A stretch of 64,000 nt of DNA from Paramoeba atlantica. Its lineage: Eukaryota > Discosea. Every line of letters begins with the position of its first letter. Positions within the stretch are counted from its first letter, which is position 1. The stretch covers positions 1 through 64,000 of the forward strand of contig CDRNVI010000037.1 in the NCBI GenBank assembly GCA_977017575.1, given 5' to 3'. Shown in pieces: positions 19,212-28,410 of the stretch. The notes beneath the pieces are model-generated. The model saw only the letters and a list, made by a program, of their open reading frames with translations, did not search any database and was not told the origin of the DNA. The translations under genes were made by a program, and so were the position numbers.

Positions 19212-19991
19212 CTAAATCATAAAAGAACACGAAATAAAGATTCTTTCAAAAACAAAAGACTTTTTAAAACAGAAGCGTGTATATTAATTTTGAGTCAAGT
19301 GACCTGAAAAGTGTACCCGAAAGATACATTCTTTTAAACTGTTGATTTCAAGATTGTACGTATTCCCTTAGTCTCCTTCATCCATTAATTTTATTACATT
19401 TCGTCATGATATTTTAAATTTAAGGCGCAAGCTTGGTGCCGCCGCGGGGTACGGTAGCTGGGCGAAGGGTGTACAGAGGGGACGATATATAAAATTTATC
19501 ATCTGAAAAAAGAATGATTTATTGACCCCCTTTATACTTCGCCCATTTTGAGCAGTAACGAAGTATAAAGGGGGGTCTGAATTTTTTCTCCGCTGTAAAA
19601 AAAAGGCAGCGCCGCTTCGCGACGCGGCTCTTCCAGTTTTCCTGCCTCTCCTTTTATATCACCTTCCATTTCTAGAAGAGAAGACTTAGAACGTTCTTGT
19701 TTTTTTCTAAAGTTTTAAGAAAAATTACGTAATTTTTAAAAAACAATCGTCCCCCCTCCGGGGGGCACACGAAGAACGAAGTATAAAGGGGTGGGGTCTG
19801 ACCAGCGAAGTATAAAGGGGGGGGGTCACAGTACATTAATTTCAAGGGGGGTCACAGTACTAAAAAAGGTCCACACAAAGGATCTTGTTACTGTGTCAAG
19901 TCTTTGTCCAGCATAACCAACTCATCCTTTATTTCTCCTTCTTCCTCCACCCTTTTCTACCTTCTCCCCCCTCTTATTTCTTCTCCTTTCC
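19212..19991. other. Intergenic tract with palindromic G-run repeats
   Basis: No gene. A hairpin is formed by GACCCCCTTTATACTTCG (19524-19541) and its inverted copy (19559-19577). Two further copies of CGAAGTATAAAGGGG, in the second arm's orientation, lie at 19778-19800 and 19806-19827, followed by a duplicated GGGGTCACAGTAC (to about 19860). These look like ends of one or more small palindromic elements. Confidence 0.6.
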
Positions 19992-21074
19992 ATGTCTTCC
20001 ACCTCCGCCGAATCTCCCCCCTCCCCCCACTGGGGTTTTGACATTGCCTCCACGTTTGCCGCGGGCCTTGTTGCGGGGTGCTGCTCCCGGACCCTCACCG
20101 CGCCCCTGGACCGCATCAAGCTCCTGATGCAGGAGGGCCGCATCCTGCAGCACACGATGCCCCACCCCACGGTGCACATCCTGGCGCGTGACCTGCAGCG
20201 TCCCCGGTACAACCTCCCGGAGGTCGTGCGCGTGGTGATGCGGGAGGGGGGGCTCAGCTCCTTCTGGCGCGGCAACGGCATCAACTGCCTGAAAGCGGGG
20301 CCGGAGTTCGCGACGATGTTCACCGCGCGCCACTTCTTTGAGTCCCAGTTCGGGTCCTCCCCGGGGGAGGGGACCCGCGCCGAAGGGGAGCGTACGAACG
20401 TGTTGGAGAACTTTGTGCTGGCGGGGGCTGCCGGGGCGACGGCACAGATTCTGATCTACCCAATGGAGCTGATTAAGGCCCGTATGGCGGTGGCCAGTGC
20501 GGGGGAGTTTCGTGGCCTGGGGGATTGTGTCGTGCAGTGCTGGCGACGGGGTGGGGCGCGAGAGTTCTACAAGGGACTGGGAGCTAACCTTTCGGGGATT
20601 GTCCCGAATCGTGGTATCGAGATGGGATTGTTTTTCACCTTAGAGGACCTGTGGAGAAGCAGCACGGGGGAAGCCCCGCCGGTGAAGGCGCTGACAGTGA
20701 TGGGGGCGGTGTCCTCGACCATCGCACAAATTGCGACCTACCCGTTGAATTTAGTGCGGCTGAAAATGCAAATTCAAGGGGTGAACGGACGCCCGGTTAT
20801 CTACTCCTCCATGTTTCACTGCATCACCCATATTTTTCGCAATGAGGGATACAGAGGTTTGTTTCGTGGGATCCTTCCCAATCTAATGAAAGGGGTACCT
20901 GCTTCCACTTCTATGTACGTTATCTTTCGAGGTACGAAGAATGCGATAGATTCGCAATTAGATCCATTGAAAGGTATAAAAAAGGAGAGCACGAAGCCTG
21001 AAGTCCAAAACTTGCCAGTCACTACATCCCCAGAGAGTGTTGCCATTGCAACGCCGGATACAGTGGCTGAGTAG
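19992..21074 (+). CDS. Mitochondrial carrier (SCaMC/ATP-Mg-Pi-like)
   Basis: A 360-residue inner-membrane transporter with three carrier repeats, each with its signature: TAPLDRIKLLMQ, YPMELIKARMAV and YPLNLVRLKMQIQG. Repeat 1 carries SFWRGNGINCLKAGPEFATMF, typical of the ATP-Mg/phosphate (SCaMC) and related CoA/ADP carriers. There are no EF-hands; the N-terminus is only about 15 residues ahead of the first helix. The C-terminal tail is polar. Substrate assignment beyond an adenine-nucleotide-type carrier is inference. Coding-strand composition shifts from C-rich to G-rich midway. Confidence 0.92.
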   Translation: MSSTSAESPPSPHWGFDIASTFAAGLVAGCCSRTLTAPLDRIKLLMQEGRILQHTMPHPTVHILARDLQRPRYNLPEVVRVVMREGGLSSFWRGNGINCLKAGPEFATMFTARHFFESQFGSSPGEGTRAEGERTNVLENFVLAGAAGATAQILIYPMELIKARMAVASAGEFRGLGDCVVQCWRRGGAREFYKGLGANLSGIVPNRGIEMGLFFTLEDLWRSSTGEAPPVKALTVMGAVSSTIAQIATYPLNLVRLKMQIQGVNGRPVIYSSMFHCITHIFRNEGYRGLFRGILPNLMKGVPASTSMYVIFRGTKNAIDSQLDPLKGIKKESTKPEVQNLPVTTSPESVAIATPDTVAE

Positions 21075-21407
21075 TGGTTACAAATCCAATACACCGTATC
21101 CTGACAAACCAGTTCTTTGTAGTTTTGAGGTCGCGCAAAATTCTAGTCCAGATCCACTTACAGCGACTTATATTTTCCGAATTGTAATTCGGAGCCTATG
21201 TTTATCTTGACCATACTCACGTTATGTCCCTCTGCTTGTTGTCACGCGTATACTTTTAAATGGGCGGTAGAATTATGAGGTGTAGTCCCACAGCGCATGT
21301 GTTTTTCGTGAGTAATCGTCAACGTATCCCGATCATCTCATTTTTCTTACATGACTAGATTTTTTTCTTTCCCCATTTGATCTATACAGACTTCTTACGC
21401 AAACGCC
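21075..21407. other. Spacer between carrier and MBL genes
   Basis: No gene or repeat seen. It ends in a T/C-rich tract and CTATACAG at 21382-21389, a candidate acceptor 18 bases before the next ATG. Confidence 0.6.
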
Positions 21408-22916
21408 ATGTGGCGAAAAACCCTTGCGCGGCATTTCCAAGCCAAAATGGGTGACCTCCCGGACGTCCGCCCCGTCTCCTTTCACATGCTCTACAACAGC
21501 TGCACCCAACACAAACACGCCACCGTCACCATTGACTGCCTCTACCGCTCCATCCCCATGTCCGCTGCCGCCTACCTCCTCTGGAGTACCCCCCACGGCA
21601 CTGACCCCTCCACCCCCCTCCACGCCGCCCTCATCGACAACAACACCACCCACGCCCTCCCCGCGATCGAGGCCGAGTTCGCCAACGTGGAAAAGAACTC
21701 CGGGCTGCGCTACGACCACATCCGCTATCTCATTGTCACCCACATCCATCCCGACCACGCAGGCGCCACCGGGGCGTTGCTCCAGAAATGTCCCAATGCC
21801 ACAGTGCTGTGTCACCCGAGCGCCGTGCGCCATCTCGTGGACCCGAGCTACCTGACCGCCGCAGTCACTAAGGTCTATGGAAAAGCAAAGTTCAAAGAGC
21901 TCTACGGGGAACTGCTGCCGTGTGAGCCCTCACGCGTACGCGCGGTGGGGGATAACGAAACCGTGGAGCTCGGGCCGGAGCGCACACTTCGGTTTTACCA
22001 TGTCAGCGGCCACGCGAGGCATCACATGGTGGTGTGGGACGGCCTGACGCGGAGTGTGTTCACCGGGGACGCGTTCGGGGTGCGCTACCCCTGGCTGGAG
22101 CTCTACAACGTCCGGGAGTCGTTCTACTTCCCCTCCACCCCCCCGAGTGAGTTCAGCGCGGCGGAGCAACGGGAGGGGGTGGAGCGGATTCTCGCGCTCA
22201 AGCCGCGGCGGGCGTATTTGACGCATTATGGGATGGCGGAGGATTTGGAGAAGGGGGCGCGGCAGCTGAGGGATGCGCTGGATTTTCACGAGGTCGTGCA
22301 ACGTGGGATGGAGAAAAAGCTGATACAGGAAATGGAAAAAGAAGACTCGAGGGAAGGGGATCTCGAGGCGAGTCTTATGGAGAACGGCAAATCGGAGATA
22401 CGCCGGTGGTTGGAAGATGCTTTACGAGAAAAGGGTTTGTCCTCGGATGATGGGGATTTTTGGGGCTTTTTTAACGCTGAGGTAGATCTCAATGCCCAAG
22501 GATTGCTGTGCGCCGCGAAAAAGAGAATCAAAGATAACCCTTCAGGTGTTCGTGAAGATTTATTAAAGGAAAGGAAGCCGGAGCGCGTAAAAGATCAATC
22601 CCCACAAGAGCCAGTGGGTGAGGTGGACGACGAAGAGCCCACTCTTGTGGCACCAGAAAACACATCTCCTATCACGCCCAAGACATTGTCGGTACAAACA
22701 CCAATCTCACAGATGACCAAAGATGAACTCGAAATTAGTTTTAGAGAGTTAGGACTTGAACGATATTGCAACTTGATTCGAGAGCAAGAGCTTGACGGAT
22801 TCGTCTTTTCTCACATGTTGGATGCGGACATGAGAAAGATATTTCCTAATCTTTCTTATGGCGCTTTTACGAGATTACGCTTGCTTCGAGATCGTGACGC
22901 ATCTTTAGAAAAATAG
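21408..22916 (+). CDS. Metallo-beta-lactamase-fold hydrolase with C-terminal SAM domain
   Basis: 502 residues. The MBL core (about 40-290) has the metal-binding THIHPDHAG (HxHxDH), a downstream VSGHARHH histidine, FTGDAFGVRYP with the bridging Asp, and LTHYGMAE with a late His, so all usual metal ligands appear present. A charged linker (about 300-430) follows. Residues about 437-500 read as a SAM domain (FRELGLERYCNLIREQELDG, DMRKIFPNLSYGAFTRLRLL), a protein or RNA interaction module. The N-terminus (MWRKTLARHF) could be a mitochondrial presequence. The substrate is not evident: the family includes glyoxalase II, lactonases and RNases. It lacks the beta-CASP insertion of RNases such as CPSF73. 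Confidence 0.85.
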   Translation: MWRKTLARHFQAKMGDLPDVRPVSFHMLYNSCTQHKHATVTIDCLYRSIPMSAAAYLLWSTPHGTDPSTPLHAALIDNNTTHALPAIEAEFANVEKNSGLRYDHIRYLIVTHIHPDHAGATGALLQKCPNATVLCHPSAVRHLVDPSYLTAAVTKVYGKAKFKELYGELLPCEPSRVRAVGDNETVELGPERTLRFYHVSGHARHHMVVWDGLTRSVFTGDAFGVRYPWLELYNVRESFYFPSTPPSEFSAAEQREGVERILALKPRRAYLTHYGMAEDLEKGARQLRDALDFHEVVQRGMEKKLIQEMEKEDSREGDLEASLMENGKSEIRRWLEDALREKGLSSDDGDFWGFFNAEVDLNAQGLLCAAKKRIKDNPSGVREDLLKERKPERVKDQSPQEPVGEVDDEEPTLVAPENTSPITPKTLSVQTPISQMTKDELEISFRELGLERYCNLIREQELDGFVFSHMLDADMRKIFPNLSYGAFTRLRLLRDRDASLEK

Positions 22917-23601
22917 AGTGTTAAGGTGAATGTACGTGCTCGTGGACCGTATCTGTAAGTAAGAAAATACTTACGTAATTTGCTCGGGTTGTACATTTAG
23001 CTGGATGCAGTGTAGTGTAGCTTTGATACGCCACAGCGTCGTACGAAACCGTACACGCTGATTCACTATACTGAGCCTTACGGTGTATTTATACCTTTGT
23101 ACTACCTTTGTATTCCCTCCTTCGCAGCTGGTAATGGACGAAATCTTCCGAACATTTTTTCAATCATGATCTACCACTAGATTTAAATTATTAAAAAGTG
23201 TTTCAACGGAAGCACAAGTACCTTTAGTAAATTACCTTGAGATCGCATGGTGAGCTCAGCACTTCATTTTTCTTGCATCGACGCATCCATTCCTCCAAGT
23301 GAACGACCTCGTCTGGGTCGGGTGCGAGGTGCCGAGCTCTCTCAAGAAATTCGCAGTAATTAGTGTGCTGAAAATTTTGCGCTTGACGAATGAAGTGTTG
23401 TCTCCGTGGAGGGATTCAGAATATTACTGAATTTTGGTTTTCTATTTACATGTACTTTATTCTGTCGAGCTCAGGGTCTAGAGGTTTTCCTGTTACACTC
23501 AGGTAATCTGAGAGATAATCTGATTACATAATCTGATATTATGTAATCGTGTTCCCTATGCTCATGAACTAGCAACATTTTTTCAAAAGCAAGACTATAC
23601 A
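22917..23601. other. Intergenic, contains an LRR-gene relic
   Basis: No intact gene. The only recognisable content is the 5' relic of an LRR family gene at 23272-23420. AT-rich sequence with a repeated TAATCTGA motif (about 23500-23545) follows. Confidence 0.6.
23272..23420 (+). pseudogene. LRR family gene relic (N-terminal fragment)
   Basis: One frame reads SIPPSERPRLGRVRGAELSQ and stops at 23361-23363. This matches the family signature S..R..(K/R)VRGAELP.E. Just after it another frame gives LTNEVLSPWRDS, matching the following helix and SW motif of intact members (LQNVSNLSPSWDS). So a fragment of about 150 bases survives with a frameshift and no LRRs. It lies upstream of the PBZ gene and shows the family's range once included this locus. 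Confidence 0.7.
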
Positions 23602-24429
23602 ATGTATAGAGTTTTACAAATGTTATTTTTTACCAGTATTAATGGTTACCAGTATTTTTTACCAGTTAGTTATCCGTGCGAAAACTTTTGTATGCTTTGC
23701 GAACCCAGTGGACGCGTTTTTGCTGATGTAAGGACAGCCAGGAGAGAAGTATTTTTACCCCTCCCGACCACTCTTCCTTCACATTGTTTCGGTGACGACG
23801 CATCTGGATCAAATACGCGCATTTTAGCTTTGAATTTTCAACAAAAGAGGCTTCTACTTACTCCTCTGCGAACGGACTTGGTGTGTATTTTATGGATTCC
23901 ATTTGAAATGGGAATCAACGTAAAAGGGGGAGTACGCATTCCTGCTGGAGTTAGCATTGAAATCAGAACCAATGACAAAATAGTTATTGTTCCCGCTACT
24001 GTACCCCTCGATAGAGATTCCCATAATGTGCATGTTGAAACGTTTAAATCTGAGGCTGCGCATTGTACATTTGTCGTATACGTCCCTGATAGACACAGTG
24101 TAGAAGATTCATTGCCCTTAAAAGGTTCGAAATACGCACACACAAAAAAGTCTATGTATTCTGTATCCCATGGTAAACATAGAAGAATATCGAAAATGAG
24201 AGTCCATTGCCCTGTTGAACGTCAACCATCAAAATTGCCTGAAATGCATGAAGGCTTCTCCAATAAAATAGAGAATCAAGAAGAAGAAAACACTTTTTGT
24301 AAGGAAGAACAAGATGAAGTTTCCGTGCAAAAACCATTTTGCCGATACGGCAAACACTGTTATCAAAAAAATGATCACCATCTTAACACTTTTCGACACG
24401 ATTTTGAGAATAGTGTAGATGTGGTTTGA
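23602..24429 (+). CDS. FHA-like / PBZ zinc-finger protein (APLF-like)
   Basis: 275 residues. The C-terminus (about 246-272) carries a clear PBZ motif: KPFCRYGKHCYQKNDHHLN followed by F.H, with the C-x5-C-x6-H-x5-H ligands and CYxKN core typical of poly(ADP-ribose)-binding zinc fingers. Residues about 70-140 (LLLTPLRTDLVCIL, GVRIPAGVSIEIRTNDK) resemble the second half of the FHA domain of APLF/PNKP-type DNA repair proteins. The FHA GR/SxxH half is not obvious. Known APLF proteins act in end joining by reading phospho-XRCC1/XRCC4 and poly(ADP-ribose). The role here is inferred from architecture. Middle region polar and charged. Confidence 0.65.
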   Translation: MYRVLQMLFFTSINGYQYFLPVSYPCENFCMLCEPSGRVFADVRTARREVFLPLPTTLPSHCFGDDASGSNTRILALNFQQKRLLLTPLRTDLVCILWIPFEMGINVKGGVRIPAGVSIEIRTNDKIVIVPATVPLDRDSHNVHVETFKSEAAHCTFVVYVPDRHSVEDSLPLKGSKYAHTKKSMYSVSHGKHRRISKMRVHCPVERQPSKLPEMHEGFSNKIENQEEENTFCKEEQDEVSVQKPFCRYGKHCYQKNDHHLNTFRHDFENSVDVV

Positions 24430-24648
24430 GTGAACTACACCTTGCTTTCCTAGAGAAATTGCTAAACAGATTAGCAATATTACCTAAATACCGAGTATAA
24501 AGTATGTACCTACTATATTGTACTATATCTATCATTCATCCTCTTGTATACTGCCCCCCCCCTTGTTTGTACGATAATTATATTAAAAAATCTTTTAGAG
24601 AATTTTTATTTTGTCGGACTACTTTCTTTGGCATACATATTTATTCTC

Positions 24649-25245
24649 ATGAATTGCAAACTCGGGTTATTCGCCGCGGACACGAGTTACACCGCTACTC
24701 GGTTGGGTCGCGTAAGTGCTGCGCTGTCGCAAGAATATCGGCTTTTAATGTTTCTTCAGAATGTGTCTAATCTAAGTCCCTCGTGGGACTCACACACTCC
24801 TGCATGTCAGTGGGATGGTGTAAACTGCAATCAAGACGGAGAAGTAACAGACATCAACTGGGCGGGGAAAAAATTGGAAGGAACACTTGATTGGAAAAGT
24901 CTACCGGAAAGTCTTCTTGAGTTGCGGCTCTATTCAAACAGGTTGTCAGGTAGCATTGTTCTCGGAGACTTACCTCGCAATTTGAGGTACTTCAGCGTGG
25001 GATCGAATAAATTTTCCGGGAGCATTAACCTCCAGAAAGCACCAAAAGCAATGGAACGACTTCTTGCTGGTGATAATAAGCTTTCGGGTCCTGTGTATTT
25101 TGATAATTTGCCGCCGAACTTAAGCTTTCTTTACTTGTCTAGGAATGCAAAGCTTTCAGGTAGCGTGGACGAGTCGATATTGCCCTGTAGATTGAAAAAC
25201 GGAAGTCTTTATATTGATGGATCGTACATAGTGTACTCCCCTTAG
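24649..25245 (+). CDS. LRR family protein, member 2
   Basis: 198 residues from ATG 24649. The frame is open upstream and hydrophobic (ENFYFVGLLSLAYIFIL) but lacks an earlier ATG. N-terminal signature TRLGRVSAALSQEYRLLMF, then LSPSWDSHTPACQWDGVNCN with both cysteines. It has about four to five LRRs (LPESLLELRLYSNRLSGSI, LPRNLRYFSVGSNKFSGSI, APKAMERLLAGDNKLSGPV) and a C-terminal cap (YLSRNAKLSGSV ... IDGSYIVYSP). Among the shortest members. Member 3 follows 384 bases downstream. Confidence 0.82.
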   Translation: MNCKLGLFAADTSYTATRLGRVSAALSQEYRLLMFLQNVSNLSPSWDSHTPACQWDGVNCNQDGEVTDINWAGKKLEGTLDWKSLPESLLELRLYSNRLSGSIVLGDLPRNLRYFSVGSNKFSGSINLQKAPKAMERLLAGDNKLSGPVYFDNLPPNLSFLYLSRNAKLSGSVDESILPCRLKNGSLYIDGSYIVYSP

Positions 25246-25628
25246 CTATCTGCCGTATCTGCACCCTCTAGTCAGCTGTTTTTTTTCGCTTTTCGAAAAA
25301 GTGTGACAGATAACTAGGAAGATTCAGTAAGATGAAATGTATAGATTTTATACTGTAAAGAACAACGTACAACGTGCAATACCTTGTATTGCGGAATATC
25401 AGTAACGTCAAGAAAAGATCTTTACTTCTGTTTATGTGTGTATAGCAGTTGTGTATGCGTGGTATCAACCAAACTCGATTTGATGCATTGACGTCAGGAG
25501 TCACTGATTTTTGAACCGAAAAGTTCTCTTTTCCTTTCAAAAGCAGTTTGTTGCATCCACTTTTGAGTAGATCGTGTCGCATCCAAAAAACTGTGTTTAC
25601 TTTTCTAATACATGTCATTTGTCGTAAC

Positions 25629-26426
25629 ATGATCGAGTGCCATTCCTTGATCAGGGCAGCAACTGTTGATGATGAAAATTTCGGCCGTTCACGAACCAGC
25701 AAAGTTCGTGGCGCAGAATTTTCACCGGAGATCCTTTTACCTCTTTTTATGCAATTTGTTATTAATCGGCGATCAACTTGGAATCAGGATATGTCCGTGT
25801 GCCATTGGACTGGAGTATATTGTAGTTCCATTCTTCCTCCAGTTGTTAGTCGAATTATAGTCCCAACAGCAAGATTACGGGGAAATATTACATGGAAGTA
25901 TTTGCCTCAATCCGTCGAAGTTCTCCGCTTTCCACAAAACTTATTAAGCGGTGAGATTCAGCTTGCGTACCTCACGAGGCATCGCGGTTTGCGTATTTTA
26001 TCTTTGGAGTGTAACTTGTTTTCCGGTAGTATATCACTTGATGCTTTACCTTATCGGTTGACAGAATTTAATGTCTCGCAAAATGATCTTTCAGGAAATC
26101 TTGATTTTAAACATCTGCCGCAGACCTTGGTAAATCTCCGATTGCAACATAATAGATTTTCAGGGGGGATTGAGCTGCGCTCTTTGCCCAAAGGACTTAG
26201 AGAACTAGATGTAAGTCACAATCATTTGTATGGTTCATTAGATTTCTCTTCGTTAGCAACCGCCGAATGTGCCCACGGACTAACCTTAAAATTGTATAAA
26301 AATCAATTTAGCGGAGTCGCAGATTGTAGCCCAGTGCCGCAGAGTTGCATCGTTCAACTTTGGTCGAACCGTGTCACTGAATATCATCCTATGGATCTCC
26401 CGATGAACATACAGATAGATCCCTAA
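25629..26426 (+). CDS. LRR family protein, member 3
   Basis: 265 residues from ATG 25629. The frame continues upstream without an ATG through a hydrophobic stretch, so a longer product cannot be excluded. Signature SRTSKVRGAEFSPEILLPLF, then STWNQDMSVCHWTGVYCSS. About seven LRRs (LPQSVEVLRFPQNLLSGEI, LPYRLTEFNVSQNDLSGNL, LPQTLVNLRLQHNRFSGGI, LPKGLRELDVSHNHLYGSL). The C-terminus ends MDLPMNIQIDP and lacks the usual cap. A+T-rich codon use. Confidence 0.85.
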   Translation: MIECHSLIRAATVDDENFGRSRTSKVRGAEFSPEILLPLFMQFVINRRSTWNQDMSVCHWTGVYCSSILPPVVSRIIVPTARLRGNITWKYLPQSVEVLRFPQNLLSGEIQLAYLTRHRGLRILSLECNLFSGSISLDALPYRLTEFNVSQNDLSGNLDFKHLPQTLVNLRLQHNRFSGGIELRSLPKGLRELDVSHNHLYGSLDFSSLATAECAHGLTLKLYKNQFSGVADCSPVPQSCIVQLWSNRVTEYHPMDLPMNIQIDP

Positions 26427-26841
26427 ATTATTTGTGAACTTTAAGTACTCCAGCACGTGGTCGCATGTACTCGGCAAATCGTACGCCGTACTCGGTAAGG
26501 TATGTAAATAGTAAATAAACTTCGCCCAGTTTCAATGAAAACGAAATGTAAAGGGAGATAATAATTAAAAAAATTAACGTTCTTAAATTTCTCCCTTTCA
26601 AAAAATAAACACACCCCAACGAGATACAGTCAGCAAAAAAACCGTTCGAATGTTTCGGTTTTTTTTCTTTTGTATAGAGCTATTGATTAAATATCACCGT
26701 TGCGCTGGTAATGTGTGCTAGTAGTGTAGGCATGAGTGTCACCTAATAGTACCCGTAGATAGTTCACCTCAGTTCGTTCTACCAAAGAAGTAAGAATGAA
26801 TATAAAAAAGTTTAGCATTCGAAAGGTTTTTTTGCTACCTA
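26427..26841. other. Spacer before Tc1 element
   Basis: AT-rich, no gene. I could not find a left terminal repeat of the neighbouring Tc1 element here (no CAGGGGTG-type end), so that end may be lost or too diverged. Confidence 0.5.
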
Positions 26842-27922
26842 TTATAGAGAAAATCTTGTCCCGAAAAATAGATGAAACGTAATCGCCCAAGAGAGATTAT
26901 GCCCGTAAAATTGGTATTTAGTATTCCCCCCACGAGCCTTCAGCACTGCCTTCATACGGGCAGGCATACTGTCCACCTGGGCACGACATACTGAGGGTGG
27001 TATGTTCGCCCATTCCATTTTTACCCTCTCCCACAACTCTCGGACCCCGCTTGGTGGATCATCGTGCGCTGCAAGGCGCCGCTTGAGTTCCCCCCAAAAC
27101 GTTTTCGATTGGATTTAAGTCAGGGGACTGCGGGGGCCACCGCATGACTTCAAACCCGGTACCCCGGAGGTGCCGTTGCGCACAATGGCTTGTGTGCTTG
27201 GGGTCATTATCTTGTTGGAAGATGACCATTGGGGGGTCTAGACCCAAAGTTTCGATGGAGGGGGCAAGATTCTCTTCAAGAATCTCGACGTACTGTGTGG
27301 CGTTCAGGTTCCCTTGAACTAGACGCACATGCCCCACACCGCTTCGGGACATGCACGCCCAAATCATGATGTGCCCCCCTCCGTACTTTACCGTGGGAAT
27401 TACCCCTTTTTCACCCAGTTCCTCCCCCGGGGTCCCCCATGTCCAAAGACTTCCCCCCGTTTCAAAGCGCGAGATCTTCGTCTCGTCCGACCATACAACT
27501 GGAGCCCAGTCGTGCACTGTCCAGTGCTCATGGGCCGTGGCAAAGTCCATCCGAAGCTTGCGATGGCGCTTGGACAGGTAGGGCTTGCGGACACGCTTTC
27601 TACCTTTTTGTCCGAAGCGGTGCATCGAAACTCGGATAGACTGAGGAACAACATCAGCAACGCCCTCGCGGCGCAGCTGAGATGATACTTCTCGCGCAGA
27701 ATTGCCGGAGAACACAAGTCGTCGCACACGGCGTGTGCACGGCTCGGAAAGCTTTCGAGGGCGTCCACCCTGCATCCTGAGAGTATCAGGCCATTCTTTT
27801 TTTAATATCATAGAAATTGTTGAGATGCTTAAATTTACTGTATCAGAGATGGACCTCATAGACACACCGCTGTCGTAGAGCTCTGCAATTTGTTTCTTTA
27901 CGTAACGTGGTGTGGGCCTCAT
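26842..27922 (-). pseudogene. Tc1-like transposase with frameshift
   Basis: The N-terminal paired-like helix-turn-helix (VKKQIAELYDSGVSMRSISD) is followed by a GRPRKLSE hook and a second HTH. The catalytic core has WSDETKISRF (Asp), FQQDNDPKHTS (Asp) and SPDLNPIENV (Glu), DD34E spacing. The frame shifts just after PIENV at about 27100, and the C-terminal tail continues in another frame (ELWERVKMEW ... ARGGNTKY). Apart from that one break the copy looks recent. About 340 residues would be expected. Confidence 0.88.
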
Positions 27923-28237
27923 ATAGAGTGCAAAATGTAACAGTGTAAGATAAACAATGTAATAGTGTAAGATAAACTCTATAACCTACTACCAAGGGGT
28001 AATTCCTGACTGTACATATGCGGGGCCTGGCGTGTTACTCGTGAAAGAGAGTGGCAACTTCCCAAAGGCGGTGAAAACCCCTGAGGGAGCCAGTGACCAA
28101 CCGGGGCAACTCGTGTCCATCATTTTCAACGAGTGAAGAGAATCGTGTATTCGGAACAATTGGGTCGAAAAACTGTGCCTTGCAAAATATTTCCAAAATT
28201 GAATAAAATACAAGACCCGCACCTTTGTACACCCCTG
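26842..28237 (-). mobile_element. Tc1-type transposon, decayed
   Basis: The element carries a nearly complete Tc1 transposase on the - strand. The likely 5' end is at 28237, where the - strand begins CAGGGGTGTACAAAGGTGCG next to TA (28238-28239). That end shares CAGGGGTxT and CAATTTTGGAAAT with the TIR of the 190-943 element. No matching opposite end is visible, so the copy seems one-ended. Two overlapping short direct repeats containing GTAAGATAAAC lie near 27943-27980. Confidence 0.75.
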
Positions 28238-28388
28238 TATTTGAACGAATTTGTGTGTTCCTACTCTAAAGCACTCCCATTGCGTTCGCATAGCACTGCC
28301 TCGCCACATTTCACGATTTTTTATGACCCAAATACTTCAACTCTCATTAGCTTTTTCTTTTTTTACGGTTCACAATTTTACAATTCGT

Positions 28389-28402
28389 ATTGCGATTTTC
28401 AG
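28389..28402 (+). promoter_or_regulatory. Putative 3' splice acceptor before HEAT-like gene
   Basis: TTGCGATTTTCAG ends 8 bases upstream of ATG 28411. Candidate leader-addition site. Confidence 0.45.
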
Positions 28403-28410
28403 TTCCAAGC

